A DNA stretch of 64,000 nucleotides from Haloquadratum walsbyi J07HQW1 (GTDB lineage Archaea; Halobacteriota; Halobacteria; Halobacteriales; Haloferacaceae): NCBI GenBank assembly GCA_000415965.1, contig KE356560.1, forward strand, positions 1,710,173 to 1,774,172. The letters run 5' to 3'. Position 1 is the first letter of the stretch. Each line of letters begins with the position of its first letter. The notes under the pieces are model-generated. The model saw only the letters and a program-made list of their open reading frames with translations. It searched no databases and had not been told where the DNA came from. Shown one piece after another: positions 9,927 to 17,675 of the stretch. A program made the position numbers and the translations under genes.

Positions 9927-10022
9927 GGGTTCTCACCGCCCGGATGACGACGCAGGGTCTGTCACTATGATTGATGGATCGTTGAAGTGACCTGCTGAAT
10001 CACGACGTCATTAAAAAGCACA

Positions 10023-10054
10023 GTATACGAATCTGATATGAAATATTCGTGTAC
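10023..10054. repeat. imperfect hairpin near the IS200/IS605 remnant
   Basis: GTATACGAAT at 10023-10032 pairs with ATTCGTGTAC at 10045-10054 with one mismatch. It lies about 300 bases upstream of the decayed transposase genes. IS200/IS605 elements carry subterminal hairpins recognised by TnpA, so this may be the left-end hairpin. Chance cannot be excluded. Confidence 0.35.
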
Positions 10055-10333
10055 TCACACAATACGACCGATGCAATCACCGTATGGATTATCCTCACAA
10101 TACAAGATATAATATACAATATGATCTGTGGCTCACCGTCGCGTGATGAGGGGTGCTGTCACTCCCGAAATAGAGCTCTCTGTGCAGACAGCGATTCATA
10201 TCGCAATTACCATTGGTGGCACTGTGCGTTCCGTTATTCGAGATAAGCGTTCAATTTAATACTATTGAGTGTGGTTTCGAATTGAAACAGTGGTCATACT
10301 GATAACCACTGTGAAACGAACTATGCTCGATTC

Positions 10334-10546
10334 TTGATCAACTCATCAACTGAATGTGTGCTGAGTATGAGCGTGGTTGGCACTATGATACGTACACATG
10401 CGACTGTCATCATTATCCAGCAGGTCAAGGGCGACACCTCGTGGAATCTCCGAGACAAGCTTGAGTTCAGCCTTCCCTCACCGTGGACGCGCACATACTT
10501 CCTTTCCTCAGCGGATGAAGTATCGGGTCAGACTATCGAGGAGTAA
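10334..10546 (+). pseudogene. IS200-type TnpA remnant
   Basis: The 70-codon frame keeps the C-terminal part of the Y1 (HUH) single-strand transposase TnpA. The segment QQVKGDTSWNLRDKLEF and the following WTRTYFLSSADEVSG with TIEE are diagnostic of that end, which carries the conserved helix of the family. The N-terminal region, including the HUH metal-binding histidines and normal start, is not readable. It ends just before a TnpB remnant, as in intact IS605-type elements. It is certainly inactive. Confidence 0.75.
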
Positions 10547-10572
10547 ATCGGAGCACAGACTGGACGATAGTG

Positions 10573-11136
10573 ATGCGTCGAAAAGTCACCACCACGGTCC
10601 GGGTTCGGGTCACACTCCACTCGCTCACCGAGCGGAAAACCCAATTCGTCGAACATGAGTACGGCGCGTTCCAAGATGCCGTTCACGATGACGACGCGAA
10701 CCTCTACTCCGCCACCAAACAATAGCTGGGCAAAGTCTGGTCGAACGAGAACCCACGAAAGGACACCACACAGCCTGTCATCCTCCGCAACAACTGCATC
10801 ACCATCGAACACAACGAGGAGACAGTTCTCTCGTGATGGTTCACACTCCCCGTCTCCAACCCCGAGAAGGAACGTGGGCATAGTATCTGGGTTCCCGTCC
10901 ACGTCCCCGAGAAGGACACACACCTGCTCACCGACGAGTACATCCGTGACTCGGAACTCATCCACCGGGAAGGCGAGTGGCACGTTCACCTCGTCTGCAG
11001 GCGATCTGCGGTCGTCGCAGACGAATTCGACAATGTTCTCGCCATCGATATGGGTTCGAAGTGGATAGCCGTCAGCACGCTCCCCTCTGACCGAAGCCAA
11101 GGCGGTACCCGTACATATCCGTTTCTGCCCGGTTAG
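10573..11136 (+). pseudogene. IS605-type TnpB remnant
   Basis: From the ATG at 10573 one frame reads as the N-terminal half of TnpB, the RNA-guided nuclease of IS200/IS605 elements. It contains two internal stops, TAG near 10722 and TGA near 10834. The segment VLAIDMGSKWIAVSTLP preserves the first RuvC aspartate. The frame ends at TAG 11134-11136, before the second and third RuvC motifs and the zinc ribbon, so the C-terminal half is deleted. With the TnpA remnant upstream and a right-end-like hairpin at 11498 it marks one decayed element. Confidence 0.8.
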
Positions 11137-11703
11137 AGACACTAATGGTTTTAGTTCCGCCAGTCTACAGAAAACAAAGGCGAGTGTCTCAGGGCTTTGG
11201 TGCTGATGCTGAAGCTGAAGCCAACGATATTTCTCACACTACGTGACTTCTAGACAAGTATAGCTAGAGAACCGAAAGACGGGTGAAATACCTTCACACA
11301 ATGCTTGCTACGGCAGTGTGGAAACGTGACTCCTCTCAAAACCCGCTATTGGCGGTGCGACGGGAGTTGTCGGGTCGTGGTGGAGCGACCGGCTCCCACG
11401 GACACATCGAGTGTTCGGGTGTTACTTCCAGCCGATCCATCATGGAAAGGTCGGGAGGAATGAAATCCCCTTGTCCGAGCAAATGCAGCCGACACAGGGA
11501 AGCCTCGGGGATTGAGCGTAACCCCAGGGGACTTCACCCTCGTCTTGGGTTCGATATTGATTCATCTCTCCATCTTCGATTGGATTCAGCAAATCAAATT
11601 AGTTGATATCGTCAGTCCGTATCAGACTCGACAGTTCAATGAGTGCTTCCGAGCGGGGCTACTGACAGGCTGCCAGACTCCGAGTTTGAACCCGGAGAGC
11701 ACC
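11137..11703. other. decayed transposon right part and intergenic DNA
   Basis: No gene is supported. The left portion is presumably what is left of the deleted TnpB region, and it ends with a right-end-like hairpin at 11498-11537. The rest, up to the stop of the minus-strand membrane protein, shows only chance frames. Confidence 0.45.
11498..11537 (+). repeat. IS605-type right-end hairpin
   Basis: The sequence begins GGAAGCCTCGGGG and ends CCCCAGGGGACTTCAC, with the two halves forming an imperfect stem. Haloarchaeal IS200/IS605 and IS1341 elements commonly end with GGAAGCC, a hairpin, then a TTCAC-like terminus. In active elements this region also forms the guide-RNA scaffold of TnpB. Its position 360 bases after the TnpB remnant fits an element boundary. 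Confidence 0.55.
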
Positions 11704-12444
11704 TCATGTGCTCTCGGCTGAGGAGGTGGGAGCTGAGTGGCTCTGGAAGACTCTTATAATCCGAGACGACAAGCTTCCAAGCAGAAATCCAACTGCAGCA
11801 AGAGGTATTCCAATGCTCACGGCAAAGAAAATCGCTGTCCCAATCGCGCTCGGAAGAGAGACGACTCCAACTTCGGCTCCTCCGGAGTAACTGAGAGTCG
11901 TTCCATATCGAGTCGCCCCAACGCCGAATATCGGCGCGCTCACCAGAAATGTCGTCGGAATAATTCCAGAATTTACTGCTGCACTGATTGCTCCAAGAGT
12001 AATGAGTACGCCAACAGTAACAAACACTGCTAGAGAAGGGTTTGTTCCAACCCAGGTTCCTTGGACCAACGCGGCTATTCTTCTATATCCAATGCTCGGA
12101 CTGACAGCAATCCACCAGGCTGGAGCGAGCGCGAGCACAGGTGATAAAAGAACCGTCAAAAGCGAGACATCGGTTCGGCGACCAAAGAGGGATACGCGGA
12201 GTGGACCAAGCACAAACTCTCTGATCGGACCAGAGAAGAGTTCGCCCATTCTGCGTTGACCGGTCGTCATCAAGATGTGCACTCGATGTGTGAGACGACG
12301 AATTGACTGCCAGAACACAGCGCAGGTCGAGGTCCCGATGTCTGCAATCCAAGCGAGAGAGAATATAACCGTCCATACCGCCTTCCGAAGAACTGACCGA
12401 AACGAGGACCACTGAGGACGCATAGATGTATTCTCTGCTGACAA
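11704..12444 (-). CDS. integral membrane protein, unknown
   Basis: The 246-residue product has a basic N-terminal part containing one hydrophobic stretch near residues 20-40, then about four membrane helices between residues 90 and 230. Loops are short, and the C-terminus after GSLSSRIIRV is polar. A second ATG at codon 8 (MRPQWSS, 12423) is an alternative start. No catalytic motif or named family is recognised. It is monocistronic as far as can be seen, between transposon debris and a gene-free stretch. Confidence 0.6.
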   Translation of the reverse strand: MSAENTSMRPQWSSFRSVLRKAVWTVIFSLAWIADIGTSTCAVFWQSIRRLTHRVHILMTTGQRRMGELFSGPIREFVLGPLRVSLFGRRTDVSLLTVLLSPVLALAPAWWIAVSPSIGYRRIAALVQGTWVGTNPSLAVFVTVGVLITLGAISAAVNSGIIPTTFLVSAPIFGVGATRYGTTLSYSGGAEVGVVSLPSAIGTAIFFAVSIGIPLAAVGFLLGSLSSRIIRVFQSHSAPTSSAEST

Positions 12445-12869
12445 TTATTAATCGTTTTTCTGAGTTGAGCGTGATGAAACGGAATCGTGAGCGACTCAGG
12501 CGAGTGTCACTCCTGTGGATAGACACGATGTGCAGCACTGCCTGTGAGATGGATTATATGAGTATACTGAGTGCGGTCCAGCCTACAGGAATCCCCTTTC
12601 GAGTGTCGGTCCTGCTCTCTCCCATCAACGGAGCGATTGGAGATGTCCTCGATTCCCGTTAGAACCATGCGTCGACCCACATTCTGACAGAAAGGGCTGT
12701 GTGGCGTGGATCTGATTACTCACCGTACCCGAGGTATCGACGACGTTATTTCTGAGTGATGAGTCGTCGAAAAGAATAATTACTCTCTGGTGTCACCGAG
12801 CGCGTTACTCGTCTGTCGGCACGAAGATGTCCACTCCAGCCGTCAATGAGTTGAAAGAGTAAACATATC
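12445..12869. other. intergenic, weak coding trace
   Basis: No intact gene. Near the right edge the minus strand reads SLTAGVDIFVPTDE then stop, around 12807-12855, which resembles a protein C-terminus but has no visible beginning. The plus-strand 78-codon frame at 12426-12662 has no protein-like features. Confidence 0.35.
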
Positions 12870-13151
12870 TCAGTGAGACGCTGATCGAGCATCATCAGCG
12901 TAGTCTTGCAGACTCTCTGCTACTGCCTCTGCCTGATCGGGGGTTAGTTCGATACGGTCCGCATGGGCTGGAACCGCATCAATGCCGACTGTGTCCAATT
13001 CAATACCGAGGATGACGCGGTCCGGACACTCGTCTTCTGTCGTCACATTGAGGACACCATTGAGCGAAAGCGAATCATCGTGAGTCTCGAGTCGAGCGGA
13101 AACAAGATCAAGCGTTGTATACGCGTTTACTGACAGAATTCGATTTGACAT
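12870..13151 (-). CDS. DUF6360-like small protein of the nitrate operon
   Basis: This acidic 93-residue protein opens with MSNRILSVNAYTTLDL and ends with a helix containing LTPDQAEAVAESLQDYA. Both the overall pattern and length fit the haloarchaeal DUF6360 family, whose function is unknown. It lies 21 bases after the nasA stop on the same strand, so it is almost certainly the last gene of the nirA-nasA unit. Context suggests a role in nitrate assimilation, for example in control or cofactor handling, but the sequence gives no mechanistic clue. Confidence 0.75.
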   Translation of the reverse strand: MSNRILSVNAYTTLDLVSARLETHDDSLSLNGVLNVTTEDECPDRVILGIELDTVGIDAVPAHADRIELTPDQAEAVAESLQDYADDARSASH

Positions 13152-13172
13152 ATGTCGTGTATCATATTATCT

Positions 13173-15296
13173 TTAATCGTCGGCGGTTGATTTCGTCCGG
13201 GCTGTCTCTTCGGCGGTGATTGCGTTGGGTGCCGGTTCGAGTGCGACCGCACACTGTTTATAATTCGGTTCGTCTGAACGGGGGTCGGTCGCCGCCACGG
13301 TCAGTTCGTTCGTTGCCGGATTATGAATCGGGAGCCAAACCATCCCTGGTGGGACAGCATCGTCACTGGTCACTCGCACAGGGACCGACGCGCGACGAGA
13401 CGAGACGAAAGCGATTGAATCGATTTCAATAACATCGTTTTCGTTGTCGGCATCGGTTTTCAGATTTGAAAGCGTGTCTGGAGCGACCCGGGCGACTACT
13501 GTGTCTGTGTGGTCCGGTCCTGTGCCCCGTGACCGGATACCGGTATTATATTCATCGATTGTACGACCGGTCGTCAAGGTGAGCGGATACGACTCATCAG
13601 TTGGTTCTGGTACCTCGCTGTGTGTCCCAGTGGAGAATTGAGCCCGCCCGGACAGCGTCTGGAATGACCACTCACCGTCATCATAGTATCGGTACCCGCC
13701 CTCGGTGGTGGCAGATGGCGCTGGCCATCGGACCGCTCGCTCGTCTTCGAGTCGGTCATACGAAACGCCTGAGAGATCAGCAGTCGTGCCCGACGTAAGC
13801 GAGGCGAGTTCGTCGAACAATATCGCTGGCTCTGTCTCGGAAAATAGTCCGGGCGTGAGTTCGTTGCCGATGGTCGTGATGATATCAAGATCGGTTCGCA
13901 CGTCGGGTGTCAGATCCGACGCGGGTCGGATACGCGAGATCCGCCGTTCCATGTTGATTGCTGTCCCATCGGTCTCAACCCATGTTGCGGCTGGCAGAAT
14001 TACATCTGCCAACTCGGTTGTGTCGGTGTGGAATGCGTCCTGAACGACGAGGAACGCGTCTTCAAGACGGTCTCGAACTGTCGATGCGTCCGGGAGCCCC
14101 GCGGCTGGATTCGTGGCGACCGTCCAAAGACCTTCAACCGGTCCATCGTCAATCGCCTCAACGATATCGACCGGTCCCGGACCGGAGTCGTCCGGTAGTC
14201 GCTTGACAGGCACGTCCCACGCCTCGGCAATCGCTCGACGTTCGACAGGGTCTGTAAATGAACACATGCCTGGCCAGGATCCCTTAGATGAACACACGCG
14301 CGTTCCCATTGAATTCGCCTGTCCGGTCAGCGAAAACGGACCGCTTCCTGGTCCGAGGTTGCCAGTTGCAAGACATAAATCGATCAGCGAACCAGCGGTT
14401 TTGGTGCCCTGAGCGCTCTGGTTTACCCCCATTCCCCAGTAGACAAGTGTGGTTTCTCTCAGGGCGTCGGCAAGCGTGTCGACGGTTGACATAGAGACAC
14501 CAGCGGTCGCCGCGGCGTCTCGGGGATCCGGAAGTGATGATCGAGTCGCCTCAAACCCGGTCGTTGCCCGATCGATAAATTCGTCATCGATGTCTCCGCG
14601 CTCAATGACTCGCGCGAGAATACCACGAGCGAGTGCAAGATCAGTTCCGGGGTCAGGTGCGATATGACAGTCGCCACGTGCTGCGGTCTGTGTTTCGACG
14701 GGGTCGACAACGAGGAGTTGACCGTCACTCGCAGACGCGCTGTCAACAATCCAGCGAAACATGACGGGGTGGGCAATAGCTGGATTTGCACCCCAGACGA
14801 CGTGTGTTGTCGCAGCCTCGATGTCATCATATGTACATGGTGGTGCGTCGCTGCCAAACGCGTCATAGTACGCGGTCACAGCACTCGCCATACATAGCGT
14901 TGTATTCGCATCGTAGTGTCGCGTTCCAAATCCGCCGCGGGCAAGTTTTCCCAGCGCGTAAGCCGCTTCATTCGTCTGTTGCCCGCTCCCGAGGACCGCA
15001 ACTCCATCGTGGTCGTGCTTGAGGATATCACGGAACTCCTCAACAACCCGAGTGAGCGCTGCGTCCCACGTGGTGCGGTGCAACTCGCCGTCACGTCGGA
15101 CATGCGGCTTCGACAGTCGTTCGCCGTCCGAGTTCCCGGTTTCTTCAATCCCGCGGGCACATGCAAGCCCTTGGCTGACTGGATGCGCGATGTCGCCTCG
15201 AACACCGTCGATTCCGTAGCCCGAGTCGGTCGTCTCCGTAAGATGCCCACAACCGACCGCACACCGCATACAAGTGGTCGGGACGAAGTCGCTCAC
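13173..15296 (-). CDS. nasA: assimilatory nitrate reductase
   Basis: The 707-residue protein belongs to the molybdopterin oxidoreductase family and would reduce nitrate to nitrite in the cytoplasm, probably with ferredoxin. Cys9, Cys12, Cys16 and Cys46 form the N-terminal [4Fe-4S] site, and Cys135 in TTLCMAS is the likely molybdenum ligand, as in NapA and Nas enzymes. The C-terminal dinucleotide-binding domain includes YPLTLTTGRT and MVWLPIHNPATNELT. No Tat signal is present, consistent with an assimilatory role. The GTG start overlaps the stop of the preceding 50-codon gene by four bases (GTGA). A paralogue lies at 17676-19766. Confidence 0.93.
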   Translation of the reverse strand: MSDFVPTTCMRCAVGCGHLTETTDSGYGIDGVRGDIAHPVSQGLACARGIEETGNSDGERLSKPHVRRDGELHRTTWDAALTRVVEEFRDILKHDHDGVAVLGSGQQTNEAAYALGKLARGGFGTRHYDANTTLCMASAVTAYYDAFGSDAPPCTYDDIEAATTHVVWGANPAIAHPVMFRWIVDSASASDGQLLVVDPVETQTAARGDCHIAPDPGTDLALARGILARVIERGDIDDEFIDRATTGFEATRSSLPDPRDAAATAGVSMSTVDTLADALRETTLVYWGMGVNQSAQGTKTAGSLIDLCLATGNLGPGSGPFSLTGQANSMGTRVCSSKGSWPGMCSFTDPVERRAIAEAWDVPVKRLPDDSGPGPVDIVEAIDDGPVEGLWTVATNPAAGLPDASTVRDRLEDAFLVVQDAFHTDTTELADVILPAATWVETDGTAINMERRISRIRPASDLTPDVRTDLDIITTIGNELTPGLFSETEPAILFDELASLTSGTTADLSGVSYDRLEDERAVRWPAPSATTEGGYRYYDDGEWSFQTLSGRAQFSTGTHSEVPEPTDESYPLTLTTGRTIDEYNTGIRSRGTGPDHTDTVVARVAPDTLSNLKTDADNENDVIEIDSIAFVSSRRASVPVRVTSDDAVPPGMVWLPIHNPATNELTVAATDPRSDEPNYKQCAVALEPAPNAITAEETARTKSTADD

Positions 15297-15445
15297 TGAC
15301 TCCCGCCCTCCGTTTGATTGGTTGGTGAGGTTCCTGATGCGAACAGTTCTGGAGCAACGTCCATTGGTGCCACTGGTATAGATGAGGGTATGATTGCCAT
15401 CCTCAATTCAGTGTCGTCTTGTGTTGCGTCGGTAGGCTCAGTCAT
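15293..15445 (-). CDS. 50-residue microprotein between nirA and nasA
   Basis: The ATG at 15445 lies inside the end of nirA, overlapping it by eight bases, and the TGA overlaps the GTG of nasA by four. Both overlaps suggest translational coupling. The product is acidic, proline-rich in the middle (SSIPVAPMDVAPE) and lacks cysteines or membrane segments. No domain is recognised. Its placement between the two reductase genes suggests a role in their expression, assembly or electron transfer, but that is inference only. The tight packing argues against a chance frame. Confidence 0.6.
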   Translation of the reverse strand: MTEPTDATQDDTELRMAIIPSSIPVAPMDVAPELFASGTSPTNQTEGGSQ

Positions 15446-17213
15446 CGCTCTCAGTCGCGAGTGGCGTGCCGTCAGGGGCGGTTGGAGCAGGTCCCTCGCT
15501 GTCTGCGAACGGATACCATGACCCTTTCGCGTCGTGGAGACAGGGATCCTTATAGTCGGTTTCTTCCGGTTCAGCGGCCTCGATGAGCACCTCCTCGCTG
15601 GTCGCCTCAACCCATTGTCTGAATGTCTGTCCCTTCTCGCGGTGCGCCGCGAATGTCTCAAGAAGATTCTGTAAGAGTCCGGGAACCTCGTCTGCCGGCA
15701 CACGCTGTCTAATCCACTCGACGAAGGAGGGGTCAGGACCGATACCGCCGCCGACACCAACGTCAATCGCCTCAACCATTTGCCCGTCTTTCCGCGCTCG
15801 CATTCCCTGAAAGCCGATGTCGGCGGTCATCGCATGACCACAGTCAGCCGTACAACCGGAATAATGAATCTTGATTTGTTCGATGTCATCCGGCAGGTCG
15901 ACATTTGATCGCAGCCACCGAAGCAGCGTTGCCATCCTGGCTTTTGTTTCCGTCAACGCCAGCGAGCAGAACTCTGTCCCTGTACACGCCATTGCACCTC
16001 GCGTGAACACACTTGGTTCGGGACTGTGAGTCTCAAGCAGATCAGACGCAAGGAGCGCGTCGAGTTCCGACTCGGGGACGTCTAAAATCAGCGGATTCTG
16101 TCGCCGGGTGAGCCGCATCGCCCCAGACCCGTGTGTGTCTGCCAGATCGGCAAGCCGGACAGTCTCATTTGCGGTGAGCCGCCCAATTGGGACCGAGAGA
16201 CCAACGTAGTAGGAACCGTCTGTTTGTTCATGAACACCGATGTGATCGTGTTTCCCATCTGCTGGTGATTTGCCGGCGTTGTACGTGTACTCATCGCGGC
16301 AATTTGCGCCTTCATGTTGAAGCTCGAAATCGACATATGATTTCTGGAGTCGATGACGTATTTTCTCCGTCCCCCAATCGTCAACGAAGAAGCGACTCCG
16401 ATTTTTTTGTCTGTTTTCTCTGTCTCCGTTCTCAAAGTACAGTTCGACAAATCCCCTAACAACGTCGTATGCATTGTCGGGCGTTACAAAGATATCGAGA
16501 CTCCGTGCTTTACGTGGCTCACGACCGCCGAGACCGCCGCCAACACGAACATTGAATCCCCATGTTGTCTCGTCGTCAATCGTCTTTTGTGCGGGTTCGA
16601 GCCCGATACCGTTAATCGAGTCCTGTGCGCAGCCCTCACGACAGCCGGTCACGCTGATGTTGAACTTTCGAGGCATGTTCGCAAGGTCGTCATCGGCGCG
16701 GAGCTTCGCAGATATCTCGTCAAGCACCGGTTGTGCGTCGACGAACTCGTGTTTGTCTCGCCCAGCGACCGGACAGCCCGAAATATTCCGCATCGTATCG
16801 CCTCCAGACGACCGGGATGACAGCCCGACGGATTCGAGTTGTTCCCAGATTTCCGGCACGTCCTCAAGATTGAGCCAGTGGAGTTGGATCGATTGCCGGG
16901 TAGTGAAATCAATCCACGCATCGCCGAACTCTGGGTTTGAGACCGGACCAACGGCATACTCTCTGGCGACCTTCCCGATGGTACGGAGCTGTTCGGCGTT
17001 CAGGACGCCGTTGGTGTTCGCCAGTCGCATCATAAAGTAACTTTCCTGCCCGGACCGCTGGTGGAAGACACCCCAGAATTTGAAACGTGAAAACCACATC
17101 TCGCGTTCATCCTCTGGGATCGAGTCCCACCCGGACTCTGCAAACTCAATAATCTTCTCTCGTATCTCGTCACCGTACATCTCGTCTTTCCACTGTTCTT
17201 TCTTTGTCGTCAT
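15438..17213 (-). CDS. nirA: ferredoxin-nitrite reductase
   Basis: This protein of 591 residues from MTTKKEQWKD reduces nitrite to ammonium with six electrons, probably from ferredoxin. It has the two-fold repeated nitrite/sulfite reductase layout, with ferrodoxin-like and catalytic halves. Cys410 and Cys416 in CTGTEFC, with Cys454 and Cys458 in CTADC, bind the [4Fe-4S] cluster bridged to siroheme. The upstream in-frame start at 17222 would add only three residues. It is the first gene of a unit continuing into the microprotein, nasA and the DUF6360-like gene. A divergent nasA paralogue starts about 460 bases away. Confidence 0.93.
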   Translation of the reverse strand: MTTKKEQWKDEMYGDEIREKIIEFAESGWDSIPEDEREMWFSRFKFWGVFHQRSGQESYFMMRLANTNGVLNAEQLRTIGKVAREYAVGPVSNPEFGDAWIDFTTRQSIQLHWLNLEDVPEIWEQLESVGLSSRSSGGDTMRNISGCPVAGRDKHEFVDAQPVLDEISAKLRADDDLANMPRKFNISVTGCREGCAQDSINGIGLEPAQKTIDDETTWGFNVRVGGGLGGREPRKARSLDIFVTPDNAYDVVRGFVELYFENGDRENRQKNRSRFFVDDWGTEKIRHRLQKSYVDFELQHEGANCRDEYTYNAGKSPADGKHDHIGVHEQTDGSYYVGLSVPIGRLTANETVRLADLADTHGSGAMRLTRRQNPLILDVPESELDALLASDLLETHSPEPSVFTRGAMACTGTEFCSLALTETKARMATLLRWLRSNVDLPDDIEQIKIHYSGCTADCGHAMTADIGFQGMRARKDGQMVEAIDVGVGGGIGPDPSFVEWIRQRVPADEVPGLLQNLLETFAAHREKGQTFRQWVEATSEEVLIEAAEPEETDYKDPCLHDAKGSWYPFADSEGPAPTAPDGTPLATESDD

Positions 17214-17669
17214 GCGTGACACCCAGTTTTTATTACTTTGGTTAAGATCGATATATTTCTGCTTGATTGCATCGTTTTGATTGGCTTTACATTAATATCA
17301 TAGCGTAAAATGGTGTTGATTTAATAAATACAGAAATTATATCAGGAAATCGGAGAGAACGATACATCGATTAGTTCAACGTCATAATTTCGATCATAAG
17401 GGGATGAATATATCATCCCGTGATACTCTGGGCGGTTTAGTGAAAGATCGGAAGTTTTGATTCCGAGGTAAGATATTCATTTAGTTCCCTTCATGAATTA
17501 ATACGTCTTCATACAAACCACGCGTGACAGCGCCTCAGACGGTCGAAATTTAAGGATTCTTTATTATAAACAACGGTTATATGTCGGACAAAGCTGTGTG
17601 TATCTATCTGAGAGGTCTGACAATGCTCATGAACATCACACGAACTGCTGATCAGTTCTGGAAGCGTCG
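17214..17669. promoter_or_regulatory. divergent nirA / nasA-paralogue promoter region
   Basis: This 456-base AT-rich stretch separates divergently transcribed nirA and the second nasA. It has no coding frame. TATA-like runs occur on the nirA side (AATAAAAACT as read on the minus strand, near 17230) and on the other side near 17560-17580 (TTTATTATAAAC). Ammonium- or nitrate-responsive control of both genes from here is expected from the pathway, but I could not identify an operator. Confidence 0.5.
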
Positions 17670-17675
17670 GTGGCT

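Noticed and set aside
10528..11142. 204-codon minus-strand frame
   Set aside because: It is antisense to the TnpB remnant, whose own frame gives a recognisable RuvC motif.
13220..15299. Long antisense frames across nasA, nirA and the second nasA
   Set aside because: They mirror GC-rich codon positions of the real genes and have no protein-like features of their own.
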